Shown in pieces: positions 9,494 to 18,502 of a stretch of 64,000 bases of DNA. The first letter of the stretch is position 1, and every line of letters starts with the position of its first letter. This stretch comes from an uncultured Acidimicrobiales bacterium (GTDB lineage Bacteria; Actinomycetota; Acidimicrobiia; Acidimicrobiales; SZUA-35): NCBI GenBank assembly GCA_937922045.1, contig CAKZXA010000004.1, positions 106,878-170,877 of the forward strand, in the 5' to 3' direction. Below the pieces are notes generated by a model. The model did no database searches and was not told where the DNA came from. It saw nothing but the letters and a program-made list of their open reading frames with translations. Position numbers and translations under genes: made by a program.

Positions 9494-10141
9494 TCACGAA
9501 CCGTCGGAGCGCTTGATCGTTAGCCACGGCAGGAAGATCTGAACCAGTGGCCCGATGCCAACCGCGTACAGCAAGGTCCCGATGCCAAGGGTGCCGCCGA
9601 GCAGCCAGCCGGCAACCAGAACGAAGGCTTCGATACCTGTGCGCACCAGACGAATCGACCAACCCCTTGCCGCCAAGCCGGTCATCAGCCCATCTCGCGG
9701 TCCTGGGCCGAGCCCAGCACCGATATAGAGACCGCTGGCGAGACCGTTCAGAACAATGCCACCCAGCAGCATGGCCACCTGTGGCCATAGCGTTGTGGCC
9801 TCGGGCAAGAAGCGCAGCGAGGCTTCGAGCGACAATCCAACCAGGACGGCGTTGGCCACAGTTCCGATGCCGGGACGTTCCCGCAACGGAATCCAGAGGG
9901 CGAGTACGACGAAGCTCGTCACAATCAGCACCAACCCGAGGGCCACCCCGATCGTCCGTGCTATGCCCTGATGAAACACATCCCATGGCGACAGACCAAG
10001 GCCTGCGTTCACCAGCATTCCCATACTCGTCCCAAACAGGAAGAGACCCAAGAAAAGGGTGATCAAACGACGCCCGAATGGAGAGGGCATCAGCGACATC
10101 GCCAGTGACGACGAGGACGACTTTTGGCCAGCTAAGGTCAC
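9494..10141 (-). CDS. YczE/YyaS/YitT-like integral membrane protein
   Basis: LGLFLFGTSMGMLVNAGLGLSPWDVFHQGIA and GLYIGAGLGPGPRDGLMTGLA are characteristic; multi-TM. Confidence 0.8.
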   Translation of the reverse strand: MTLAGQKSSSSSLAMSLMPSPFGRRLITLFLGLFLFGTSMGMLVNAGLGLSPWDVFHQGIARTIGVALGLVLIVTSFVVLALWIPLRERPGIGTVANAVLVGLSLEASLRFLPEATTLWPQVAMLLGGIVLNGLASGLYIGAGLGPGPRDGLMTGLAARGWSIRLVRTGIEAFVLVAGWLLGGTLGIGTLLYAVGIGPLVQIFLPWLTIKRSDGS

Positions 10142-10222
10142 CGGCCAACCCTATCGACAGCCATGGCGGCCCAGGTGCCCGCTCCTGGCTGCCTTGGTAA
10201 GGTTTGCGCTGTGGCCGACGAC

Positions 10223-10870
10223 ATGACCGACTCCATGCGTGAAGCTATGAGTCTCGATGGAGATCCGACCAAGCTGACGACGTTCTATGACCGTTGGGCC
10301 GGATCCTATGATGACGACGTCGCCAGCCACGGCTATGGCCTTCCAGCCGAGATAGTCGGTGCTCTCAAGGCGGCTATCGATGCCGAGCCCAGCTTCGGCC
10401 ATCTTGCACCACCCGAACCGGAGGTCTTCGACGCCGGTTGCGGAACGGGCCAGGTCGGCAGGGCGCTAAACGACGCTGGCTATCGAAATCTGACCGGTGC
10501 CGATCTCTCAACCGCGATGGCCGAACAAGCCCAGGGGCTCGGCATCTACCGGCAGGTCGTTGGCGGCCTCGATCTCACCGAAGCGCCACCGGCTGATCTC
10601 GCCGGCCGGTTCGACATTGTCACCGTCGGTGGCGTTTTCACTGTGGGCCATGTCCCGCCTGAAACGCTTGCCGCAATCGCCACGTTTGCTCGCCCTGGAG
10701 GGCTCGTTGTGCTCAGTACTCGAGCCGCCTATCAGGCCGCCACGGGCTTTGTGGCAACCGTCGACAGGTTGCTGGCCGAAGGGTCACTCACCCTCGTGCT
10801 GCACCGCGCCGACCGTCCCTACACGATGGACAGCACCGGAGATTACTGGGTGTTCCAGCGACCAGCGTGA
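10223..10870 (+). CDS. Class I SAM-dependent methyltransferase
   Basis: VFDAGCGTGQVGRALNDAGY (motif I), LTGADLS, FDIVTVGGVF. Start chosen at ATG 10223; the ORF extends to 10163. Confidence 0.82.
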   Translation: MTDSMREAMSLDGDPTKLTTFYDRWAGSYDDDVASHGYGLPAEIVGALKAAIDAEPSFGHLAPPEPEVFDAGCGTGQVGRALNDAGYRNLTGADLSTAMAEQAQGLGIYRQVVGGLDLTEAPPADLAGRFDIVTVGGVFTVGHVPPETLAAIATFARPGGLVVLSTRAAYQAATGFVATVDRLLAEGSLTLVLHRADRPYTMDSTGDYWVFQRPA

Positions 10871-10913
10871 GCTGGATGCCACAACACCCGAACCTTCATG
10901 CGCCTCCCTCGGT

Positions 10914-11843
10914 CTAGCCCTTGATCGATCCGGCCAGCAGGCCTCGGACGAAGTATCGCTGGAGAGCGAAGAAGACGACCAGCGGAACAAAGGCCTGAAC
11001 GAAGGCGCCGGCCGGAAGCAGGTGCTCGTTTCGGCCGAAGTCGCCAGCCAGGTTAGCGATCGCGACCGTGGTGGGGAGAGCGTCTGGGTTGGCTGAGCCG
11101 ATCATCGTCAAGGCGATCAGGAAATCATTCCATGTCCAGAGGAACTGGAAGATGGCGAAGGCCGCGAGGACGGGGATCGAGAGGGGCAAGACGAGGCGCC
11201 AGAAGATGGTGAAGTGGTCGGCGCCATCGATCCGAGCCGATTCGAAGATGTCCTTCGGCAGGCTCGAAATGTAGTTGTGCAACAAGAAGATGGCGAAGGG
11301 CATCGCGAACCCGGTGTGGGTGAGCCATACTGCGGTCGAGGTTCCGTTGATCCCCCATGCCGGTATGAACGTCAGCGTCTTGCCAATGAATGGCAAGGTG
11401 AGATGGGCTCCACCCACATACATCTTCAGCAAAGGGATGAGGGCGACCTGAAGCGGGATGGCCAGGATCGACACGGTGATGATGAAGAGCCATTTCCGCC
11501 CCTTGAAATCGATCCAGGCGAAGCCGTAGGCGGCAAAGGCTGCGATCGAGATAGGGATGATGGTGGCTGGTATCGAGATCGCCAGCGAGTTCAGCAGGGA
11601 AACGCCAAGCGAGTTGACCGTGTTGGCTTCGAAGACGGTCTGATAGTTCTCGATTGTGAACTGGTCCGGCACCGTGCGCCAGAACCCGGAACCTCGCTGC
11701 CCATCTCTGGTACGAAAGGAGTTGACAAACAAGCCCAAGCTGGGGAGAAGCCACACGAGAGCGAAGGCCCACATGGGGACGCTGCTTAGGCCTCGATACA
11801 GCCGTGCGCCGAGACCTCGAGAACCGGTTGATGGGGTACTCAT
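10914..11843 (-). CDS. Carbohydrate ABC transporter permease (MalG type)
   Basis: EAA-loop-like ESARIDGADHFTIFWRLVLPLSIPVLAAF; six TM segments. Confidence 0.9.
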   Translation of the reverse strand: MSTPSTGSRGLGARLYRGLSSVPMWAFALVWLLPSLGLFVNSFRTRDGQRGSGFWRTVPDQFTIENYQTVFEANTVNSLGVSLLNSLAISIPATIIPISIAAFAAYGFAWIDFKGRKWLFIITVSILAIPLQVALIPLLKMYVGGAHLTLPFIGKTLTFIPAWGINGTSTAVWLTHTGFAMPFAIFLLHNYISSLPKDIFESARIDGADHFTIFWRLVLPLSIPVLAAFAIFQFLWTWNDFLIALTMIGSANPDALPTTVAIANLAGDFGRNEHLLPAGAFVQAFVPLVVFFALQRYFVRGLLAGSIKG

Positions 11844-11844
11844 C

Positions 11845-13773
11845 TCACGCCTCCTTCGTCAGGTTGTAAACGTTCCAAACCATTACGGGCAGCACCCCGA
11901 GGAACAGGACGATCGCCAGTGCTGCGCCAAGTCCGCGGTCGAAATTGAGGAAGGCTTCCTGGTACATAGCGTTGGCCAACACCTGGCTTCCGAACTGACC
12001 GTTCGTTGTGACTTTGACGATGTCGAAGACCTTCATCACGTTGACCATGATCGTGGTGGCCACCACCAGGATGGTCGGCGTTATCTGAGGCACGGTGATC
12101 CGCCAGAAGACCTGGCTATCGGTGGCACCGTCGATCTTCGCCGCCTCGATGAAGTCGTCGGGCACGGCCTTGATGGCGGCCGACAGAATGACCATCGCAA
12201 AGCCGGTTTGGATCCAGATCAGGATCAGCATCAGCCAGAAGTTGTTGTACGGCCCGTCTTGTACGAAGTTGTTCGGAAGCGGTATGCGATCGCCGCTCTC
12301 GGCAAACTCGTACCCGCCGATACCACCGTTGAACGTGCGGTAGGCAACCCAGAGCGGGAAGACCGACAGGACCAGGTAGAGGCCAGCGGCAGCCGGCGAA
12401 TTCGAAAGCGAACGGATAGCGGCGAAACCGAGAGCAGCAGCAGCCAGCAGGAAAATCAGGCCAATGATGAGCTGGCCGGGTTGCACGGTCGTCACCTCTC
12501 CAAGCCAAACCCAGGCCGCGTTGAGCACACCCGTCTGATCCTTGGTCACGTTTCGAGCCTGGTACATGATGAGGCGCCAGATGATCGAGGCGCCAACGAA
12601 GCTGATGGCCATGGGCATGAAGACGAACGATTTGGCCACCGCTTCACCGGGGGCACCGTCGGAGAACTTGGCCATGGCCAGACCCAGGCTGGTAGCGAGG
12701 AGCGTTACCCCAACCACCCACCACAGGTTGTTGATGATCGTGCCTCGAAGGTGGGTGAAGACGGCGAAGCTGAGAAGAGCGCCCGCCATGAGAAGTGGTA
12801 CGAGGGGGGCACCGACAAAGTTCAACGGTTGCCCGGTCTCACGCCCAAGGAGGAAGGCGAGAACAAGACCGGCCACGAGGAGAAAAATGAACCAGGGCAG
12901 GATCGACGATCCCCAGAAACCAGCGAAATCAGAGGTGTCAATGTTCTTTGGATCGGTGAACACGGTGCGATAGTTCTCGGCTCCAACCCACGCATCGGAG
13001 TCCCGGTTCTTGAGCGAAAGGACGAAGGTCTGGATCGCGGGCAGGATCAGCATGGAGGTATAGAAGAGGAAGGCAGGGCCGACGAAGATCCAGGCTCGCG
13101 ATTTCTCGTCGATACGAGCTCGCTCGACAACGCCGGGATTGGAGGTAAGCCCGATCCGGGCTCCAGCGAGCGCTCCGGCTACGCCGCCAGCGACGAGGGT
13201 CTCGGTGAGATTGGCTTGGGCGACACCCTGGAGTCCGCCGCCGAACGATCCGTACAGCCAGCCGAGAAAGGCTCCGGTCACGGCTCCTTTGAGCGGGTCT
13301 CTACGGCGCAGGGCATTGGAGGCCACGGCGAGCACGATGCCGACCGTTGGCCAGAGCAAGAGAGGGTTTGTTCGCATAGCCAGCTGGTAGCGGCTTTTGA
13401 GCACAGCGGCGATGAGAAGACCGATGCCAAGACCGGCCGCAATGCCGAACCCTAGGCGAGCGGATCGACCGTCAAGGCGAGACAGCACCAACCCGACGAT
13501 TGCGCCGATACCAGCACCGACCAGTGGCCAGAAGACATAGATCGGTAGGGCATCCCATTCCCACGTGTCGGGTCGAATACCAACCCCGGTGATCAATTGG
13601 TTGCCGTCGATGATAATCATGACGACCATGCCAACAATCGCACCGGCTAGGGCACTGAAACGTTTGAAGTTCTGTGTGGCCTGGTTGAAGACGAGGTTCG
13701 CACCGACCCATAAGGCGGTAAACGCTCCGACCGCCACCAGCACACCGATGATTGTTGTTACTAATTTCTGCAC
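11845..13773 (-). CDS. Carbohydrate ABC transporter permease (MalF type), enlarged by extra TM segments
   Basis: EAA loop EAAKIDGATDSQVFWRITVPQITPTI; long TM-rich N-terminal extension. Maximal ORF reaches 13860, but its first codons overlap an intercistronic hairpin, so a downstream start (for example GTG 13773) is preferred. Confidence 0.82.
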   Translation of the reverse strand: MQKLVTTIIGVLVAVGAFTALWVGANLVFNQATQNFKRFSALAGAIVGMVVMIIIDGNQLITGVGIRPDTWEWDALPIYVFWPLVGAGIGAIVGLVLSRLDGRSARLGFGIAAGLGIGLLIAAVLKSRYQLAMRTNPLLLWPTVGIVLAVASNALRRRDPLKGAVTGAFLGWLYGSFGGGLQGVAQANLTETLVAGGVAGALAGARIGLTSNPGVVERARIDEKSRAWIFVGPAFLFYTSMLILPAIQTFVLSLKNRDSDAWVGAENYRTVFTDPKNIDTSDFAGFWGSSILPWFIFLLVAGLVLAFLLGRETGQPLNFVGAPLVPLLMAGALLSFAVFTHLRGTIINNLWWVVGVTLLATSLGLAMAKFSDGAPGEAVAKSFVFMPMAISFVGASIIWRLIMYQARNVTKDQTGVLNAAWVWLGEVTTVQPGQLIIGLIFLLAAAALGFAAIRSLSNSPAAAGLYLVLSVFPLWVAYRTFNGGIGGYEFAESGDRIPLPNNFVQDGPYNNFWLMLILIWIQTGFAMVILSAAIKAVPDDFIEAAKIDGATDSQVFWRITVPQITPTILVVATTIMVNVMKVFDIVKVTTNGQFGSQVLANAMYQEAFLNFDRGLGAALAIVLFLGVLPVMVWNVYNLTKEA

Positions 13774-13827
13774 CGCTCCCCCAACATCTTTGCCTTGAGC
13801 CTGGCGACTGGCATCTCCAGCGAACGT

Positions 13828-13860
13828 ATGAGGGCGCCGGTCCACGACCGACGCCCTCAT
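13828..13860 (-). promoter_or_regulatory. Intercistronic stem-loop between SBP and permease genes
   Basis: ATGAGGGCG-C-CGGTC-CAC-GACCG-A-CGCCCTCAT: 9 + 5 bp stem with one mismatch and a triloop. Confidence 0.65.
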
Positions 13861-13904
13861 CGTTTCGAGTTTTACGTTATTGCCAAATGACTACCACGTA
13901 CTAG

Positions 13905-15362
13905 CTACGGCCAGCTGGCGTCGATGGCCTCAGCGGCTTCGAGAGCCGTGACGTCACCATTGACAAACGAGGTGCCTTCGCTCCAGAACGTACCGGCACC
14001 CACGTCAGCGGGCATGAGGTCGGAACCGTCGAAACGGGCGACCTCAGCGTTGGCCATGATTTCCATCATGGACTGGGCCAGCGGCTCGTACAGGCTAAGG
14101 TCAGCGCCCTTGACAGCGGTGAGGAAGCCGGAGAGCGAACCGTCGCCACCCTTGGCTTCCTTCTGAGCTGCCTGACGAGCGTTCGCGAACTCGGGTCCAC
14201 CGAGGTACTCCATGACGGCCCAAACCTCGGGACGATCGTGGAAAGCACCGACGAGGGTTCCGGCCACCAGAATCGGGCGGCTGTCGCCATTGGCTGGGAA
14301 GTAGAACACGTCAACTGCGCCCTCGCTACCGTCGGCCACTGGAGTGCCCTCGGGCATGAAGGCCGAGAAGAACGAGGCTTGACGGTGCATCAGGCAATCG
14401 CCATCGACGAGAGGCTGACCGTTGGCCTGGAAGGCGGTGGCTGAAATGCTGCCACTGTCGGCGTACACGGCGCCTGGTCGGTCCCACAGTTCCTTGACGG
14501 CTTCGAAGACTCCAACAACCTGAGGATCGGCAAAGTCAAGATCGCCAGCGACCCACTGATCGTAGGCCTCGGGGCCAGCGGTGCGCAGCATGACGTCTTC
14601 AACCCAGTCGGTGAAGGGCCAACCGGTGGCCTGTCCCGACTCGATGCCAACGCACCACGGGGTGTTGCCATCGGCGATGGCCTGATCGGTGAGGGCGAGA
14701 AGCTCGTCCCAGCTCTCAGGAATTTCGTAGCCGAGAGCTTCGAAGCGAGCAGGCTGGTACCAGACAAGCGACTTGAGGTCAGTCTTGTTTGGAATACCGA
14801 ACTGGGTGCCGTCGACGGTGCCGAAGCCCCACGAGCCAGCATCCCAGTTGGCGGAGACAGATGCAGCTGTGTCGGCAGGTACCTCAAGGAGGCGACCGTC
14901 ACGAGCGAAGTCAGCGAGCTTTCCGGGCTGCGGGAAGATCGAAATGTCTGGCTCAGTACCACCCTCGAGGGCCACGTTGATCTCGGCCTCCCAGTCGGCT
15001 GAACCGGTGTAGGTGATGTCGATGCCATTGGCTTCACCGAATGCGCTGAGCGCAGTCTGGAGAGCGCCAGCTTCGGACTCGTCACGCTCTGGACCGGTGA
15101 TGGTCACAACGCCGGTGTCTTCCATCGCGCCATCTTCCATGGCATCGTCGTCTTCCATGGCGTCGTCGTCTTCCATGGCGTCGTCGTCTTCTTCCATGGC
15201 GTCGTCGTCGGTGACGTCGTCGACGACATCTTCGGCGGCATCGCCAGCGGCGTCAGCAGCGTCTCCGGCAGCATCAACTACCTCGTCGCCACTGCATGCT
15301 GCAGTGAAGAGCGCTAGTGCAAACAGGAGAGCAAGCATGCTCTTCCATCGGGAAAGGTTCAT
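13905..15362 (-). CDS. Carbohydrate ABC transporter substrate-binding lipoprotein
   Basis: Lipobox LFTAAC; acidic linker; extracellular solute-binding protein family 1-like body. ATG 15362 has an upstream AAGGGG. Confidence 0.87.
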   Translation of the reverse strand: MNLSRWKSMLALLFALALFTAACSGDEVVDAAGDAADAAGDAAEDVVDDVTDDDAMEEDDDAMEDDDAMEDDDAMEDGAMEDTGVVTITGPERDESEAGALQTALSAFGEANGIDITYTGSADWEAEINVALEGGTEPDISIFPQPGKLADFARDGRLLEVPADTAASVSANWDAGSWGFGTVDGTQFGIPNKTDLKSLVWYQPARFEALGYEIPESWDELLALTDQAIADGNTPWCVGIESGQATGWPFTDWVEDVMLRTAGPEAYDQWVAGDLDFADPQVVGVFEAVKELWDRPGAVYADSGSISATAFQANGQPLVDGDCLMHRQASFFSAFMPEGTPVADGSEGAVDVFYFPANGDSRPILVAGTLVGAFHDRPEVWAVMEYLGGPEFANARQAAQKEAKGGDGSLSGFLTAVKGADLSLYEPLAQSMMEIMANAEVARFDGSDLMPADVGAGTFWSEGTSFVNGDVTALEAAEAIDASWP

Positions 15363-15601
15363 TGTAAACCCCTTCATTCTTTCGTGATTGGCTCGGCACG
15401 GTGACCGAGATTTCTCCCCGTCTCTGTAGGAAAGCGTGATTGCTGCTACCGAGACATCAGATTACGTACCTACGGGATGGCGCAGGACCATTTCACCTTA
15501 CGCCCCTTGAGGGGGCATACCACCGCATGGTCGAGTCTGGCAACAAGTTGACGTCAGGGCGCAATGTTGTATCCCCGTGCAACGCCAAGCTTTTCCGGGA
15601 C

Positions 15602-16876
15602 TCAGCCGCTAAAAGCAGCACGCAGAGCAGCGAGTAGCTGGTCGATCTCGCTCTCGGTCGTGTAGTGAACAAACGAAAGCCGGACCACCCCTGGATCGAG
15701 GTTGACGCCCATCGCATCGAGTGGTCTCACCGCGTAGAAATCACCATGACCGGCCATTATCTTGTGGTCGACCAGGGTGGCCACCATCGCCTCCACCGGG
15801 CGATCGAGCGGTACAAAGGCGACGGTCGGAGCACGAACAGCCGGGTCGGCTGGCCCGACCAATCGAACATCGCTGCGATCCCGCAGCCAGGCCAGGAGTG
15901 GGGCGAGCAGGCGGCGCTCGTGATGAGCAAAGAGATCGTGAACCCGTCGGCCTCGCTCAGCCGCCGACACGGGAGATCCAGAATCACCGGCGGTTCCGTA
16001 GTGGTGATGGTGGACCGCATCGATGTAGTGAGCAACGCCGGCCGCGGCCGCAATCTGGGCGTGATCGGGTCCGGCCGGTGTCAACATCGAACGCTGGTTA
16101 CCGGCGTTGAAGAAGTGGCTTTGATTAGCCATACGATCAGCCACCTCTCGGCGAACCGTCATCAGGCCGAGGTGAGGGCCCCACGTCTTGTACATCGAGA
16201 AGAGATAGATGTCGGCACCAAGCGCCGACACATCAGGCAGGCCGTGAGGAGCGTAGGAAACGCCATCGACCACGCACAAGGCGTCGTACCGATGGGCCCG
16301 CTCAGCTACCTCTGCCACCGGGTTGATGTGTCCAACCACGTTGGAGGCATGGGGGAACGCAACCATGCGCACCCGATCATTGAGCAGCACATCCAGCTCG
16401 TCGAGATCGAGCACACCGGTTTCGGGATCGACGGTCCACTCCCTGACCGTGATGCCCCGCTCAACCAACCGTCGCCATGCACCCGCATTGGCCTCATGGT
16501 CCTGGTTGGACACGATGATCTCATCGCCATCGTCCCATGTCGGCCTCAGGGCGTTGGCGAGGACGTAGGTGTTCTGGCTGGTCGAAGGCCCGAAGTAAAT
16601 CTCGTCTTCCTCGACGTTGAGCACACCGGCCAAGGCACGATACGACTCATCCATCCAGACACCGGCCTCGGTCGAGGCTGGGTACGGCGCATAGGGCTGC
16701 ACCTTCAACCTCGTGTAGAACTCGGTCAGGCGGTCGATGACCTGCCTGCAGGCATACGACCCGCCAGCATTCTCGAAGAAGGCCCAGCCCTCCAGGCTGG
16801 GCTCGGCGAAGGCCGGGAAGTTGCTTCGAACAAAGTCAGTGTCGAAATCGGGCAGCACCGGGGAGTCATCGCTCAT
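15602..16876 (-). CDS. Class V aminotransferase / cysteine desulfurase-like PLP enzyme
   Basis: FFENAGGSYACRQVID, GPSTSQNTY, VVDGVSYAPHGLPDV, FSMYKTWGPHLG (PLP lysine). Confidence 0.85.
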   Translation of the reverse strand: MSDDSPVLPDFDTDFVRSNFPAFAEPSLEGWAFFENAGGSYACRQVIDRLTEFYTRLKVQPYAPYPASTEAGVWMDESYRALAGVLNVEEDEIYFGPSTSQNTYVLANALRPTWDDGDEIIVSNQDHEANAGAWRRLVERGITVREWTVDPETGVLDLDELDVLLNDRVRMVAFPHASNVVGHINPVAEVAERAHRYDALCVVDGVSYAPHGLPDVSALGADIYLFSMYKTWGPHLGLMTVRREVADRMANQSHFFNAGNQRSMLTPAGPDHAQIAAAAGVAHYIDAVHHHHYGTAGDSGSPVSAAERGRRVHDLFAHHERRLLAPLLAWLRDRSDVRLVGPADPAVRAPTVAFVPLDRPVEAMVATLVDHKIMAGHGDFYAVRPLDAMGVNLDPGVVRLSFVHYTTESEIDQLLAALRAAFSG

Positions 16877-16903
16877 CGGGCCACGCTAGCCAAAAGAGCC
16901 GGG

Positions 16904-18298
16904 TTACGCCCCTCGCAGCAGGCGAGCGACACGATAGGCCACCTTGGCCTGCCGATCTGTTCGATCCTCGGCATCGTCGGCCGAACCGAGCAATCGGCGG
17001 CTGGCTCGCACCCCGAGCCAGCGAAAGGGCTCTGGCTCCCAGCGCCGGGCTGTAGCGCCAACCCACGGCAGGCTGGTTCGGTCGGTGTCGAGGCCGACGA
17101 TGAGATCGGCCATCGTTCGTCCCGCAAGGTTGGCGGCAGCGACACCTTCACCGACATAGCCCCCGAGCACTCCAAGGCCCGTCATGCGGTCGAAGGTTAG
17201 GCCCGGAATCCAGTTGCGAGGAATTCCGAGCACCCCACCCCAACGATGGGTGATGCCGACCCCTTTCAGTGCTGGTAGCAGGTCGGCCAAGGTTTCAACG
17301 ATGAGTTGGTGCGAAGGCTCGTCGAGTTCGGCCTCGTTCGTGATCCTCGACCCGAACAGGTAGGGCACACCGCGTCCGCCAAAGGCGATGCGATTATCGG
17401 CGGTGCGCTGGCCGTAGATCACCATGAATCTGTCGTCGCTAAAGGTTGGACGTCGGTCCAGTCCGATCTCGGCGAGCACCTCGCTCGACAAGGGCTCGGT
17501 GGCGACCATCAAGGAATACACCGGCAGTAGATCGCGACGGTGGCCGGCGATATCGCGGGTGTATGCCTCGGTGGCCTGCACCACCACCTCGGCTCGAATG
17601 TTGCCCTGATCGGTTGAGACCAGACCGGGCTCGATGCTCGATACCGATGTACCCTCGACGATCTGGACTCCAGCCTCTTCAACAATTTCAGCGAGGCCAC
17701 GAACCAGCCGTGCCGGGTCGATGGCCGCGGTCGGAGCAAAGAAGATACCCGAATGCACCCGACTAGCTCCGATGTGCTCCCGAGTCTCATCCGGACTCAG
17801 GAGCCGGATCTCATCCTCGGTGAACCCGAGGGAACGATCGTGGTTGATCTCGTCCTGCTGGCGACGGGCTTGGGGACGGTTACGGGCGACCCGTATCGTT
17901 CCGCCCTTGGCGTAGTGGCAATCGATGCCTTCAGCGGTGCTCACCCTGCCGATCTCGTCGACCGCGTCGAAGACAGCTCTAGCCTGCCGTAGCGCTTCGG
18001 CGTGGGTCGAGCGCTTGGCGTACCACTCGAACGGTCCGGCGAGTTCCCCGACCGCCCAGCCCCCATTGCGCCCTGAGGCCCCGTAGCCGCAATAGTGTTT
18101 TTCCACCACGGTGATGCGTAGCGTCGGATCAGCGCGGATCAGATAGTAGGCGGTCCAGAGGCCGCTATAGCCTCCACCAACGATGACGATGTCGGCGTCG
18201 GCGGCGTGAGGACGATCGGCTAGCGCCCGCCGCGGCACGATCGGTGGGTTGAGGCGGTCGAGCCAGAGCGAGTTCGTCGTGACCGATTCGAAGTCCAT
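16904..18298 (-). CDS. FAD-dependent amine oxidoreductase (DAO family; gamma-glutamylputrescine oxidase-like)
   Basis: DIVIVGGGYSGLWTAYYL (Rossmann GxGxxG), GYGASGRNGGWAVGEL, HRWGGVLGIPRNWIPGL, GYVGEGVAAANLAG. Start ATG 18298. Confidence 0.85.
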   Translation of the reverse strand: MDFESVTTNSLWLDRLNPPIVPRRALADRPHAADADIVIVGGGYSGLWTAYYLIRADPTLRITVVEKHYCGYGASGRNGGWAVGELAGPFEWYAKRSTHAEALRQARAVFDAVDEIGRVSTAEGIDCHYAKGGTIRVARNRPQARRQQDEINHDRSLGFTEDEIRLLSPDETREHIGASRVHSGIFFAPTAAIDPARLVRGLAEIVEEAGVQIVEGTSVSSIEPGLVSTDQGNIRAEVVVQATEAYTRDIAGHRRDLLPVYSLMVATEPLSSEVLAEIGLDRRPTFSDDRFMVIYGQRTADNRIAFGGRGVPYLFGSRITNEAELDEPSHQLIVETLADLLPALKGVGITHRWGGVLGIPRNWIPGLTFDRMTGLGVLGGYVGEGVAAANLAGRTMADLIVGLDTDRTSLPWVGATARRWEPEPFRWLGVRASRRLLGSADDAEDRTDRQAKVAYRVARLLRGA

Positions 18299-18400
18299 CG
18301 CCTGATCGTAGTAGCTGTCCACAACCATGACGATGAAACGAAACTCTTGACCGGAGCTTGACTTCGGATTCCGATGCCGATAAACGTTTGGGCAACGAAA

Positions 18401-18451
18401 TTCGCTGTGATATTCAGCGAAATTTGCTGTGACATTCAGCAAAATTCGCTG
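18401..18451. promoter_or_regulatory. Phased operator-like palindrome array (two full sites and one half-site, 22-bp period)
   Basis: TTCGCTG-N7-CAGCGAA (18401-18421), TTTGCTG-N7-CAGCAAA (18423-18443), TTCGCTG half-site (18445-18451). Confidence 0.75.
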
Positions 18452-18502
18452 TGACTCTACGTTGCGGACTCTATGTTGCCTGGCGTATCGCCCCCTGAGG
18501 AG

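Noticed and set aside
11656-13455. 599-aa plus-strand ORF
   Set aside because: Antisense to the well-supported MalG/MalF permease genes; composition (Asp/Gly/Arg/His/Glu-rich, no domain) is typical of shadow ORFs in GC-rich DNA.
15665-17200. 511-aa plus-strand ORF
   Set aside because: Antisense to the class V aminotransferase and FAD oxidase; no recognisable domain.
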